In this document: positions 30,524 to 40,126 of the stretch, in pieces | How positions within the stretch are numbered: the stretch's first letter is position 1 | How the letters are laid out: each line of letters begins with the position of its first letter | NCBI RefSeq assembly: GCF_900156375.1 | Contig: NZ_FTNK01000001.1 | Coordinates: 434,001 to 498,000, forward strand | Reading direction: 5' to 3' | DNA from: Paenibacillus macquariensis | Lineage (GTDB): Bacteria > Bacillota > Bacilli > Paenibacillales > Paenibacillaceae | DNA: 64,000 nt | The notes under the pieces: model-generated | What the model was told of the DNA's origin: nothing | The model's input: only the letters and a program-made list of their open reading frames with translations | The model's database searches: none | Position numbers and translations under genes: made by a program

Positions 30524-32734
30524 TCAAGGTTTAGCAGAAGTCACTACCATCCCTTTACTATTACCGTTATTACCGTTATTACCCTTATTGGATTTATCCT
30601 GTTTATGTTTGTTAGCTTTATCTTTACCAGAAGTATTCAAGGCCGTTGTATCCACATCTTCTGGATTGTCCGGATTCTGATTGGGATCCGGAGGCGTCTC
30701 AGGTACATCCGTTGGTAACACTGGATCGGTCTGAGGAATGACTATCTCTGGAACAGAACCATTCTTAACATCTCGATAAGAGATATGATACGTATCAAAT
30801 AATTCTCCATCACGATAGAGATACACAACAGCATCCTTATCAGGAGCTACTACTAAATCAATCGAGAGCACTTGAGTTGTATTAATGGTTCTTGTACCCC
30901 AATCCTTCTTTTCACTATCTTCATATCGCGCATCAGAATAATCAATACGGATTTTGCTCTTTTTGCCCTCTTCAGCGGGTGCGACTGGCACATTAAACGT
31001 ATAATTCAAAGCATCTTTTGGATACCCAGTACTAACAGTAATAGTAACACTATCACCTACAGAAATAGGTTTGTTGGCGTCAACAGGCCACTGCATCATG
31101 ACTTTCCCTTTTTCCATCTTGAAATCTGAGGATTCCTGGACAAGACCTAGCAATAAGCCAGCTTCCTTAAGCATACTTTCGGCTTGTTTCTGAGTCTTCC
31201 CAACCAAATTCGGCATTTTAATGGTTTCCTCACCCTGACTGACCGTTAGAACAATTTGAGCTGTATCCAGATCATCAATTTGAGTATTAGCTTCTGGATC
31301 TTGTCCTAAAACCGTTCCAGAGGGTTGATCGCTGAACTCAGGTTTTTCAGTAATGTTCGCTTCTTTAACCCCAAGTTCTATCAGTAATTTTGATGCATCG
31401 TCGAAGGTTTTGTCCTTAAGAGAAGGCATCACAGGTAAAGGTTTCGCTTTGCTTACATAAAGCCGAACGGAGGAACCTTCCTTAACTACAGTCCCTTCCT
31501 TCTTACTCTGATCATACACAACACCTTCGTCAAAACCTTCTTTATAAGTGCGTATTATAGGATCCTCAATGACAAGCCCAAGTGCTGTTAATTCAGCCAC
31601 AGCCTTTTCTTCTTGAATATTAACAACATTCGGAATGGTTACATCTTGTACGACTATTATTGTTTTTACATACCAGATCACACCAACCATACTTATCAAT
31701 ATAAATAAAGTCAGTGAAATCCAAAGTGTCGGTCTTACCCACTTCTTCTTTTGTCCGCTATTTACAGGCTTCTCACCTTCATCATCCTCATCAAACAGAG
31801 ACGACTTGTTTCGTTTGTTAGAAACAGCTCCCCTTGATACTGGCTTAATGGCAGGCATAGCGCGGGTCTGATCCACGTCCACTTCAGAGAACTGTATTCT
31901 AGGCTCATTGCGCCTCTCAGGAAGTAGACAAGTCTCCAAATCCTTTAACATCTCTTTGGCAGATTGATATCGTTCCTGCGGATTCTTACGCATCGATCTG
32001 AGAATAACATTCTCTACACTTTGTGGAATAAGTGGATTAGTATCCCGAGGATCATCGAAATCTTCTTGCAAATGTTTCAAGGCCACACTAATCGGACTTT
32101 CCCCTAAGAAGGGTAACGTTGCAGTCAACATTTGATATAATACAATCCCCAAAGAATACAGATCTGACTTTTCACCTGTATTCACCCCTTTTGCATGTTC
32201 AGGGGAGAAATAATGAACGGATCCGATGACAGAGCCTGTCTGAGTAATGGTCGTCGATGTTACAGCACGAGCGATTCCAAAATCAGTTACCTTCACACGC
32301 CCATTCCGACCAATAAGAATATTATGAGGCTTGATGTCCCTATGAATGATTTGATTCTGATGTGCATGATCGAGCGCATCACAAATTTGCGATGCAATCC
32401 TCACAGATTCTTCCACCTGCAAGGGTGCCCGTTCTTTTATAATCTCGTTCAAATTATATCCTTCTATATATTCCATGACGATATAATGAATTTCATCTTC
32501 TTGTCCTACATCGTAAATACTCACAACGTTTGGATGTGAAAGAGAAGCGGCAGACTGTGCCTCCCGACGGAAACGCCGAATAAACTCTTCATCATGCACG
32601 AACTGTTGGCGTAATACTTTAATGGCAACGTTTCTCCCTAACAAAATGTCATGGGCTTTGTATACGAGTGCCATCCCACCTCCGCCGATTCGCTCTATAA
32701 TCTCATAACGACCACCCAATTCGTGTCCGATCAT
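30524..32734 (-). CDS. prkC: PASTA-domain serine/threonine protein kinase PrkC
   Basis: The 736-residue kinase has an N-terminal kinase domain (about 1-265) with IGGGGMALVYKA (P-loop), invariant Lys in VAIKVLRQQF, catalytic HRDIKPHNILI and DFGIARA. A single membrane helix near 345-367 (LWISLTLFILISMVGVIWYV) is followed by three extracellular PASTA repeats (VTIPNVVNIQEEKAV, MPSLKDKTFDDASK, MPNLVGKTQKQAES). After these comes an unusual tail of about 170 residues ending in a Lys/Asn/Gly-rich stretch (KDKANKHKQDKSNKGNNGNN). It senses muropeptides and controls germination and cell-wall growth. The ATG at 32734 overlaps the prpC stop; AAGGAG is 8-9 bases upstream. Confidence 0.96.
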   Translation of the reverse strand: MIGHELGGRYEIIERIGGGGMALVYKAHDILLGRNVAIKVLRQQFVHDEEFIRRFRREAQSAASLSHPNVVSIYDVGQEDEIHYIVMEYIEGYNLNEIIKERAPLQVEESVRIASQICDALDHAHQNQIIHRDIKPHNILIGRNGRVKVTDFGIARAVTSTTITQTGSVIGSVHYFSPEHAKGVNTGEKSDLYSLGIVLYQMLTATLPFLGESPISVALKHLQEDFDDPRDTNPLIPQSVENVILRSMRKNPQERYQSAKEMLKDLETCLLPERRNEPRIQFSEVDVDQTRAMPAIKPVSRGAVSNKRNKSSLFDEDDEGEKPVNSGQKKKWVRPTLWISLTLFILISMVGVIWYVKTIIVVQDVTIPNVVNIQEEKAVAELTALGLVIEDPIIRTYKEGFDEGVVYDQSKKEGTVVKEGSSVRLYVSKAKPLPVMPSLKDKTFDDASKLLIELGVKEANITEKPEFSDQPSGTVLGQDPEANTQIDDLDTAQIVLTVSQGEETIKMPNLVGKTQKQAESMLKEAGLLLGLVQESSDFKMEKGKVMMQWPVDANKPISVGDSVTITVSTGYPKDALNYTFNVPVAPAEEGKKSKIRIDYSDARYEDSEKKDWGTRTINTTQVLSIDLVVAPDKDAVVYLYRDGELFDTYHISYRDVKNGSVPEIVIPQTDPVLPTDVPETPPDPNQNPDNPEDVDTTALNTSGKDKANKHKQDKSNKGNNGNNGNSKGMVVTSAKP

Positions 32735-33507
32735 GAATCCCACTCCTTTATACTTGCCACTAGAACTTCATCATTAAGTTCAAACAGGGCGACAGTGATA
32801 TTATCCTCGCCTCCTGCTAGAAGTGCTAGTTGCAATAGACGATCTGCTCGTTCCGCAAGCGTTATTTCTTGTATTCCAGCGATTTGCCCTAAGTGTTGAC
32901 AACTCACTCTATTGCTAAGACCATCACTACATAGAAGCAATACTTCCCCCTGTGCAAGTGTAACCGGATCGAAATCGACAGTAACTTCTGGATCTGTCCC
33001 CAATGCTTTAGTAAGAACATTTCGTCTTGGATGAGTTTCTAATTCGGCCTGGGTGATCTGTCCACTTTTATATAGTTCATTAACAAGTGTATGATCTTCC
33101 GTCAGTTGAATAGCTTTACTTTCACTCACTTTGTAAGCACGACTATCTCCAACATGTCCAATCCATCCCGAACATCCATCCAATAACAAAGCAACAACCG
33201 TTGTTCCCATATTGTGATATTTTTCGTTGTTCGCAGCTTCTCGATGTATAATATCATTTGCATGTAAAATTGCATCGCTAAGTGCTGCACGTAAGCCTTC
33301 GGAGGACATACCTTTTTCCAGAGCAGATAAATCAGTAAATATTGTATCCACTGCAAGTTGGCTTGCCTTGTCCCCCGCTTGATGTCCACCCATGCCATCC
33401 GCAACAATTCCAAGCGTATACCCTGAATCCGTATAACATACCCTCACAGAATCCTCATTTACCGAACGCACGCGTCCGATATGGCTAACATGAATATGAT
33501 TGATCAA
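32731..33507 (-). CDS. prpC: PP2C-type protein phosphatase PrpC
   Basis: The 258-residue metal-dependent phosphatase dephosphorylates PrkC and its targets. Motifs are RSVNEDSVRV, GIVADGMGGHQAGDKASQLA (metal Asp), GHVGDSRAYKV, LTEDHTLVNEL, LLLCSDGLSNRV and GGEDNITVALFEL. The start codon is TTG at 33505-33507, with GAGGTG 8 bases upstream; no better ATG exists. It is 7 bases after rlmN and overlaps prkC by the ATGA arrangement, so kinase and phosphatase are translationally coupled. Confidence 0.96.
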   Translation of the reverse strand: MINHIHVSHIGRVRSVNEDSVRVCYTDSGYTLGIVADGMGGHQAGDKASQLAVDTIFTDLSALEKGMSSEGLRAALSDAILHANDIIHREAANNEKYHNMGTTVVALLLDGCSGWIGHVGDSRAYKVSESKAIQLTEDHTLVNELYKSGQITQAELETHPRRNVLTKALGTDPEVTVDFDPVTLAQGEVLLLCSDGLSNRVSCQHLGQIAGIQEITLAERADRLLQLALLAGGEDNITVALFELNDEVLVASIKEWDS

Positions 33508-33514
33508 AGTTATC

Positions 33515-34555
33515 TCACCTCAACTCCATATGCTTGGCCCGTAGCTGTCCACAGGCGGCCGCGATATCGTGGCCCTGTTCCCGCCGAATGGTTACATTCA
33601 CTCCATTTTCTGCAAGAATACGTTGAAATTGAAAAATATCACTACGTGATGTTCGTACATATTTACGTTCTGGTACATGGTTGACTGGAATTAGATTTAC
33701 ATGACATAACATATCTTTGAGAACACCTGCAAGCTCCTCAGCATGCTCAGGCTGATCATTGACGCCTCCAATTAAGGCATACTCGAAGGAGATTCTACGA
33801 CCTGTCTTAGCTTGATAATATCTTAAAGACTCCATCACGTCATCAAATGGAAAACGTCGATTAACTGGCATTAGCTTCGAGCGCAACTTATCATTTGGTG
33901 CATGGATAGAAATCGCAAGATTAATTTGTGTATTCTCATCAGCAAATTTATATATGTTCGGAACAATCCCGCTTGTTGAAACGGTAATGTGCCGTTGACC
34001 AATATTTAGGCCTTTCTCATGAATCATAATTCGCAAGAATTTCATTGTAGCATCGTAATTCTCAAATGGTTCACCAGTACCCATAATAACAATACTGCTG
34101 ACACGCTCATTTTTAGCATCCAATATTTTTTGAGCTTGGACGACTTGAGCCACGATCTCACCAGCGGTCAAATCCCGCTTCAACCCACCTAAAGTAGAAG
34201 CACAGAAGGTACAACCAACTCGGCAACCCACTTGAGTCGTTACGCAAACACTGTTGCCGTAATTATGTTTCATAACAACGGTCTCAATCGCATGATCATC
34301 ATGTAGTCCAAATAAGAATTTAACGGTTCCATCCTTGGACTCGAACTTTGTTATTTCAGAAAGGGTTACGAATTGGAATTGATCCTCCAACTTTTGGCGT
34401 AACTCTTTGGATAAGTTACTCATGTCTTGAAAATTACTAACTCTCTTTACATACACCCAGTCAAAAATTTGTCCTGCGCGGAATGCTGGTTCACCGTTCT
34501 CTTTAGCCCACTCTTGAAGATCGTCTAAGTTGTAATCATATATAAAGGGTTTCAT
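33515..34555 (-). CDS. rlmN: Dual-specificity 23S rRNA/tRNA (adenine-C2) methyltransferase RlmN
   Basis: The 346-residue radical-SAM enzyme has an N-terminal accessory domain ([32 protein letters not shown]). The cluster motif is [20 protein letters not shown], with three Cys, and then [14 protein letters not shown] and [20 protein letters not shown] follow. It methylates A2503 of 23S rRNA and A37 of some tRNAs. ATG 34555 (MKPFIYDY) is preferred over 34582 because AGGTGGG lies 7-8 bases upstream. It is the first gene of its operon; a terminator at 34655-34685 separates it from rsmB. Confidence 0.96.
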   Translation of the reverse strand: MKPFIYDYNLDDLQEWAKENGEPAFRAGQIFDWVYVKRVSNFQDMSNLSKELRQKLEDQFQFVTLSEITKFESKDGTVKFLFGLHDDHAIETVVMKHNYGNSVCVTTQVGCRVGCTFCASTLGGLKRDLTAGEIVAQVVQAQKILDAKNERVSSIVIMGTGEPFENYDATMKFLRIMIHEKGLNIGQRHITVSTSGIVPNIYKFADENTQINLAISIHAPNDKLRSKLMPVNRRFPFDDVMESLRYYQAKTGRRISFEYALIGGVNDQPEHAEELAGVLKDMLCHVNLIPVNHVPERKYVRTSRSDIFQFQRILAENGVNVTIRREQGHDIAAACGQLRAKHMELR

Positions 34556-34649
34556 TTTTATCCCACCTGCTTTTTTATTCAATATACATATTGATATACA
34601 TATCGTTTCTCATTCTTCCTATTTTAACACAAATAAATGGAACAATAAA

Positions 34650-34685
34650 AGAGAAAACCCGCTAAACCTTGGGGCTAGCGGGTTT
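34650..34685 (-). terminator. Terminator of the coaBC-to-rsmB operon
   Basis: AAACCCGCTA (34655-34664) pairs perfectly with TAGCGGGTTT (34676-34685); on the minus strand TTTTCTCTTTTA follows. It lies 25 bases after rsmB. Confidence 0.8.
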
Positions 34686-34709
34686 AAATAAAGCTAAAAC
34701 CATCAAATA

Positions 34710-36092
34710 CTAAGAATTTCGTTGCATCCGTGCAATGAAAAACCCGTCACTTCTAAAGTGTTGAGGTAATATTTGTATGCCTTGACCCTGAGATCCAGTC
34801 ATTTTGTGTAGTTCAGACCATGATGATGGCTCGTCCACAGGAAGACCGAATTCTGGATGATTATCCAAGAATCGACTGATCATCTCTTCATTCTCCTGCG
34901 GTTCGATTGTACACGTGCTATACACCAGAATACCTCCCACTTTTAACAATGGTGAGATCTTCTCTAGCATTTCATATTGTAAGCTCGCGATCTCTTCAAT
35001 ATCTGCAGTTGTTTTGGTCCATTTCAGATCCGGCTTCCGACGTATCACGCCAAGTCCTGAGCAAGGAGCGTCCAATAAAATGCGGTCGAAGGATGCTTCA
35101 GCATATTTATCTCCCAAATTCAATGCATCCCCAACAGTCGTCTCGATAGAATCAAGCCCCAGACGCTCGGCCTGTTCCCGAATAAGCTTCTCTTTATGGG
35201 GATACTGATCGTTAGCAATGACTACACCATCATCTTTCATTAATTCGGCGATATGCACTGACTTACCACCAGGTGCGGCACAACAGTCCAAGACTCTCAT
35301 ACCAGGCTTCGAACCGACAGCTTCACCAACAAGCATGGAGCTTTCATCTTGAACGGATAAGAACCCGTCTCGATACCAATCTGTTAAAGCCATGTTCCCA
35401 CCGCTCTTAACGAGAATACCAACTGACGTTAGAGGAGAAGGGATAACTTCCATTCCATGTTCTGACATTTCTTGAAGTAGCTTCTCACGACTGATCATCG
35501 TAGTATTAACACGTACACTGATTGACGGGGGTTCATTGTTCGCAGCGCAGATAGCCTCTGCTGTCTGCTCTCCATATTGCTTGATCCAGCGCTTCACCAA
35601 CCACCTTGGATGCGACTGTTCTAACGATATTCTTTCAAGGGGAGTAAGTCCTTCTGGCAAGATTAAATCATCCTTACCGCGTATTACACTTCGCAACACA
35701 CCATTCACCATACCCGAGATCCCTTGATGTCCTCTACTCTTAGCGATATTAACCGCTTCATTCACGACAGCATGAGGTGGAATGCGGTCCAAGTACATCA
35801 ATTGGTATAAGCTCATACGTAATAAACTGCGTACCCAAGGCTGAAGCTTGTCCATCCCTTTACTAACAAAAGGTCTCAAGAAATAATCGAGCGTATTTAG
35901 ACGCGCGATTGAACCATATACCAATTCCGTTGCTAATGCAGCATCTTCTCGGATAAGCGATGCTCTCTGTAGCCCCGCATTCAACTGCAAATTGCTATAA
36001 GCTCCTTCTTGTTCCACACGAGTCAGTACATCCATCGCCAACTCACGAGCTGTGAGTTTATGGCCTTTGGATGGCTTACGTTCGTTACTCAT
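34710..36092 (-). CDS. rsmB: 16S rRNA (cytosine-967-C5) methyltransferase RsmB
   Basis: The 460-residue enzyme has an N-terminal NusB-like RNA-binding domain (ARELAMDVLTRVEQEGAYSN, YGSIARLNTLDYFL) and a C-terminal Rossmann methyltransferase. The latter shows VLDCCAAPGGKSVHIAELM (SAM binding), RILLDAPCSGLGVIRRKPDL (catalytic TC/PC pair) and LVYSTCTIEPQENEEMI (nucleophilic Cys). The length fits RsmB. Its ATG overlaps the fmt stop by 4 bases. It is the last gene of the run that starts at coaBC. Confidence 0.96.
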   Translation of the reverse strand: MSNERKPSKGHKLTARELAMDVLTRVEQEGAYSNLQLNAGLQRASLIREDAALATELVYGSIARLNTLDYFLRPFVSKGMDKLQPWVRSLLRMSLYQLMYLDRIPPHAVVNEAVNIAKSRGHQGISGMVNGVLRSVIRGKDDLILPEGLTPLERISLEQSHPRWLVKRWIKQYGEQTAEAICAANNEPPSISVRVNTTMISREKLLQEMSEHGMEVIPSPLTSVGILVKSGGNMALTDWYRDGFLSVQDESSMLVGEAVGSKPGMRVLDCCAAPGGKSVHIAELMKDDGVVIANDQYPHKEKLIREQAERLGLDSIETTVGDALNLGDKYAEASFDRILLDAPCSGLGVIRRKPDLKWTKTTADIEEIASLQYEMLEKISPLLKVGGILVYSTCTIEPQENEEMISRFLDNHPEFGLPVDEPSSWSELHKMTGSQGQGIQILPQHFRSDGFFIARMQRNS

Positions 36093-37027
36093 GTCAGCAC
36101 CGTTCCTTCAACCATACTGGTTCCTCGAATGAAGGCATCGACTTCTAACACTTTCTTTCCACTTGGCTGCACTTTAGTAAGCCAGATAGATCCGTCACCT
36201 GTCTTCACTTCTATTCCACGTTCATTCAACTGAAGAACGGTACCAGGAACGACTGAATGATCAGATGACGATTCAGAAGACGGCGTAACTGCCCATATTT
36301 TGAATACTTCTTCTCCCCAGATGGTAAAAGCTCCTGAGAAAGGAACTAATCCTCGTACCTGATTATAAATATCTCGAGCGCTACGACTCCAATCGATTTG
36401 TTCATCTTCACGCTTAAGATTAGGTGAATAGGTCGCTTCGTCATCGTTCTGTGGAATGCTAGTCACTTCTCCTTCGAGAAGATTGCCTAGTTGTTCTTGA
36501 AGTAACGTGGCTCCTACTATACTAAGCTTCTCGAAAATCGTTCCCGAAGTATCTTCGTCCTCAATAACGACTTCAACCTGCGCAATCATATCCCCCGTAT
36601 CTAGCCCTTCAGCCATGTACATAAGGGTAATACCCGTTACGGCCTCCCCATTCATGATCGAACGTTGAATAGGTGCTCCGCCTCTATACTTGGGCAACAG
36701 AGAACCATGGATATTAACACATCCACGGGAAGGAAGGTCCAATACTGCTTTGGGCAGGATCTGCCCATAAGCTGCAGTTACAATTAAATCAGGCTTATAA
36801 GCTGCGAGTTCAGCCACTGCTTCAGGACTACGCATACGCTGTGGCTGTAGTACAGGCAATCCGTATTCAAGAGCAACTTCCTTCACAGGCGTCGGAGTAA
36901 GTACCCGTTTACGTCCCTGTGGACGATCGGGCTGAGTCACAACTGCGACAACATTGTACCCATTTTCAAGTAACATTCGCAAGCTGGGAACTGCAAAGGC
37001 AGGTGTACCCATAAATACGATATTCAT
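36089..37027 (-). CDS. fmt: Methionyl-tRNA formyltransferase
   Basis: The 312-residue enzyme formylates initiator Met-tRNA using 10-formyltetrahydrofolate. It begins MNIVFMGTPAFAVPSLRMLL and contains VVAVVTQPDRPQGRKR and the catalytic region CVNIHGSLLPKYRGGAPIQR with the Asn-His pair. GITLMYMAEGLDTGDMI (Asp) follows, and a C-terminal tRNA-binding barrel comes after about residue 205. ATG 37027 is chosen because it gives the conserved N-terminus and has GGAAAGGA upstream; an ATG 57 bases earlier lies inside def. It is 7 bases after def, its metabolic partner. Confidence 0.97.
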   Translation of the reverse strand: MNIVFMGTPAFAVPSLRMLLENGYNVVAVVTQPDRPQGRKRVLTPTPVKEVALEYGLPVLQPQRMRSPEAVAELAAYKPDLIVTAAYGQILPKAVLDLPSRGCVNIHGSLLPKYRGGAPIQRSIMNGEAVTGITLMYMAEGLDTGDMIAQVEVVIEDEDTSGTIFEKLSIVGATLLQEQLGNLLEGEVTSIPQNDDEATYSPNLKREDEQIDWSRSARDIYNQVRGLVPFSGAFTIWGEEVFKIWAVTPSSESSSDHSVVPGTVLQLNERGIEVKTGDGSIWLTKVQPSGKKVLEVDAFIRGTSMVEGTVLT

Positions 37028-37034
37028 GAAGCCG

Positions 37035-37517
37035 TCATTCCTTTCCAAGTCGTTCTGGAATTTGTTCGTATACCTTCTCCGCAATGTCGGTAAAGATTAC
37101 ACCATTCAGGTGATCAATCTCATGTAAGAAGCAACGTGCTAGTAGCCCGCTTCCTGTGATCGTTATTTCCTTACCGTCTTGATCAAGTCCCTTAACTGTA
37201 ACTGTCTCTGCACGTCGAACATCCCCATTGATTCCAGGTATACTCAGACATCCTTCAGGACCGAACTGCTCTCCTTCGGATGAGACCAACTCAGGATTGA
37301 TCATCTTGATCAGGCCATTCTCGTCTCCTACGTCCACTACAATTAAGCGTTTTAGAATGCCAACTTGAGGTGCTGCAAGACCTACACCTTCTGCGTCATA
37401 CATCGTATCAGCCATATCATTCAATAATTTCTGAACATTCGGTGTAATTTTAGTTACCTCTTTAGCGATTTGATGAAGCACTTCATCAGGTTCTAACACA
37501 ATAATTCGGATTGCCAT
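37035..37517 (-). CDS. def: Peptide deformylase
   Basis: The 160-residue metalloenzyme removes the formyl group from nascent proteins. All three signatures are present: GVGLAAPQVGI, EGCLSIPGINGDV (Cys ligand) and LHEIDHLNGVIF (HExxH). ATG 37517 (MAIRIIVLEPDEVLHQ) is preferred; GGAAGG lies about 10 bases upstream. It is directly followed by fmt, the classic def-fmt pair. Length fits type I deformylase. Confidence 0.97.
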   Translation of the reverse strand: MAIRIIVLEPDEVLHQIAKEVTKITPNVQKLLNDMADTMYDAEGVGLAAPQVGILKRLIVVDVGDENGLIKMINPELVSSEGEQFGPEGCLSIPGINGDVRRAETVTVKGLDQDGKEITITGSGLLARCFLHEIDHLNGVIFTDIAEKVYEQIPERLGKE

Positions 37518-37585
37518 TGGTCGTAACACCTTCCTTAACAAAAGTCTCATGTTTAATCATACGATTCATACTTACTATATGTTCC

Positions 37586-40126
37586 TCACATTAGCATTTG
37601 TGGATCGATATCTATGCTAATCTGAAAATTCTTGTCGTGAAGCGAATCTTCTATCTGTGTAGCGGAATCTAAGACAAGCCCGATCGCATCGATGTTCCCC
37701 CGCCATTTTATCATACATTGGAATCTGTATCTATTTTTAATCCTAGGAATGGGTGAAGCAACAGGTCCCAGTACATCTAGTGCATCCGGTGTTAATCGAT
37801 CGAGATTGCCGAACCATCCACGTTGTCTAGCCTTTCCTTGTAGGGTTGAAGCCATGTTCTCAGCCATCCTCAGGAGTAGCGGCAGTTGTTCATGAGACAT
37901 CGTTACAAGAATTAATCGACAGTATGGTGGATAATGAAGTACACGACGATGATCGAACTCTTCTCTTACAAATGAGCTATAATCGTGACCACTCGCATGA
38001 ATAATAGAATAATGCTCAGGCGTATAGGACTGGATTAGTACCTCTCCCGGTAAATGATGTCGTCCTGCACGACCCGCGACCTGCGTTAACAGCTGAAATG
38101 TTTTCTCCGCAGCACGGAAATCAGGTAAATTCAATGCAGAATCTGCGGTAATAACACCTACGAGTGTAACATCAGGGAAATCCAAGCCCTTAGCCACCAT
38201 TTGAGTTCCTAGAAGTACATCCGCTTGTCTATCGCCGAACTGCTTCAGTAACTTTTCATGGGAACCCTTCTCTGTTGTCGTATCCACATCCATCCGAATG
38301 ACACGAATACCAGGAAACAACTTCGCTAATTCTTCTTCCACACGCTGAGTACCTGTACCGAAATACCGAATATGCTCGCTACCACACTCTGGGCACACTT
38401 GAGGAACGGGTTCCGCATAACCACAGTAATGGCAACGTAAATTATTCGACTTCTGATGAAACGTAAGTGAAATATCACATTCCGAACAACCCGCTACATA
38501 ACCACAACCACGGCACATTACAAAAGTGGAATATCCACGGCGATTTAGTAACAGTACCATTTGTTCTTTCTTCTCTAATCGTGAAACGATAGCAGCATGT
38601 AACGATCGACTAAACATCGACCGGTTACCTTCACGCAATTCCTCACGCATATCAACAATTTCAACATCAGGCAATTTATTTCCCAAGGCACGTGTTGGCA
38701 TTTCAAGTAACCAAGGTGAGAAGTCAGGATTCGATTGAGATTTAGCAGCATGATAAGTCTCCAAGGAAGGTGTTGCAGACCCTAGGATGACCACCGCCCC
38801 AGAACCTTGCGCACGACGTACGGCAACATTTCTGGCGTGATATTTCGGACTCTCCTCTTGCTTGTAGGACGACTCATGTTCTTCATCCATGATGATTAAC
38901 CCCAAGTTTGTAAAAGGGGCAAATACCGCAGACCTAGCTCCTACCACGACCGAAGCCTTACCTTCACGGATTTTACGCCATTCATCATACCGTTCTCCAG
39001 CAGATAATCGGCTGTGCATAACCGCAACCAAATCACCGAAGCGTCCTTTGAAACGTTCCACCATTTGAGGTGTCAATGAAATCTCAGGTACGAGAACAAT
39101 AGCCTGTCGGTCTTGTTCCAAACAACGTTGTATGCTTTGCAGATAGACTTCAGTCTTACCACTACCGGTCACCCCATGAAGCAGAAACACACCATGCTTA
39201 TAAGAATTCAAAGGATTCATGATTTGGTCATAAGCGCGTCGTTGTTCTTCGTTCAGAGTCAGTGGCGTTGTCGGTTTGAAATGCCGACCCTTATAAGGGT
39301 CTCGCAACACTTCGTAATCATCAACCGTCACATATCCCTTATCAACTAGACTTTTCACCGTTCCTGAAGATACCTGAAGAGCAGACATAATCGTTTTCAT
39401 AGCAACTGGGAGAAAGTCCTTCGAGTCCACAATAAATTGAAGTACTTCCTTCTGGCGAATGGCTTTAGCTGGAAATTGATCAATCATTTCTTGAGCATCT
39501 TCGCTACTGATCGCTAAATTAACGCCCTTGAGCGTCTTTTTCTGCATCTTGTCCTTAATAGACTGATTCTCTAGCAGAACACCTCGCTTTAACAAGGATT
39601 TCAAAGCCACTGCGCATTCTGGAAAAGCCCTACTTAGTTGTTGTGTAGTCACGCTACCCTTTTGATCAATGAATGAAATAATGTCCTGTTCTTCTTTATT
39701 CACAGATGACACTTCCGCAAAGAGCGTATCACGATATTCATTATTCTCATGTTCAGGTACATCTGAATGATTGATAGAAATATGACGTTCTGCTTTTCCC
39801 TTCAGAGCAGTAGGAATCATCACTTGCAGTGCTGTAATGAATCGACATGCATACTGACGACTCATCCACTGTGCCAATTCTACAAGATCAGGGGAAAGAG
39901 GTGGAATGATATCTAGCACTTCTTGTATCGGCTTCATTTTGAACGTTTCCGTCTGTGACTGTGGATCGAGCGATATTACGAATCCCTGAACCGTTCGATG
40001 TCCAAAAGGTACGCCAACCCGGCTTCCAACTTCTACCCAATCTTTCATTGATTCCGGGATCAGATAGTCGAACGGACGATCGGTTCCCCGAGCAGGAACA
40101 TCGACGATGACTTTAGCTATTTGCAT
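37586..40126 (-). CDS. priA: Primosomal protein N' (replication restart helicase PriA)
   Basis: The 846-residue helicase reloads the replisome at stalled forks. An N-terminal DNA-binding part (QIAKVIVDVPARGTDRPFDY) is followed by LHGVTGSGKTEVYLQSIQRC (Walker A), IIMDEEHESSYKQEESPKYH, ILGSATPSLETYHAAKSQSN, and an eight-Cys zinc-binding insertion (CRGCGYVAGCSECDISLTFH, CHYCGYAEPVPQVCPECGSE). Motifs V and VI are LLGTQMVAKGLDFPDVTLVG and QVAGRAGRHHLPGEVLIQ. The ATG at 40124-40126 shares a base with the coaBC stop (TGATG), which decides the start over an upstream ATG. Confidence 0.97.
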   Translation of the reverse strand: MQIAKVIVDVPARGTDRPFDYLIPESMKDWVEVGSRVGVPFGHRTVQGFVISLDPQSQTETFKMKPIQEVLDIIPPLSPDLVELAQWMSRQYACRFITALQVMIPTALKGKAERHISINHSDVPEHENNEYRDTLFAEVSSVNKEEQDIISFIDQKGSVTTQQLSRAFPECAVALKSLLKRGVLLENQSIKDKMQKKTLKGVNLAISSEDAQEMIDQFPAKAIRQKEVLQFIVDSKDFLPVAMKTIMSALQVSSGTVKSLVDKGYVTVDDYEVLRDPYKGRHFKPTTPLTLNEEQRRAYDQIMNPLNSYKHGVFLLHGVTGSGKTEVYLQSIQRCLEQDRQAIVLVPEISLTPQMVERFKGRFGDLVAVMHSRLSAGERYDEWRKIREGKASVVVGARSAVFAPFTNLGLIIMDEEHESSYKQEESPKYHARNVAVRRAQGSGAVVILGSATPSLETYHAAKSQSNPDFSPWLLEMPTRALGNKLPDVEIVDMREELREGNRSMFSRSLHAAIVSRLEKKEQMVLLLNRRGYSTFVMCRGCGYVAGCSECDISLTFHQKSNNLRCHYCGYAEPVPQVCPECGSEHIRYFGTGTQRVEEELAKLFPGIRVIRMDVDTTTEKGSHEKLLKQFGDRQADVLLGTQMVAKGLDFPDVTLVGVITADSALNLPDFRAAEKTFQLLTQVAGRAGRHHLPGEVLIQSYTPEHYSIIHASGHDYSSFVREEFDHRRVLHYPPYCRLILVTMSHEQLPLLLRMAENMASTLQGKARQRGWFGNLDRLTPDALDVLGPVASPIPRIKNRYRFQCMIKWRGNIDAIGLVLDSATQIEDSLHDKNFQISIDIDPQMLM

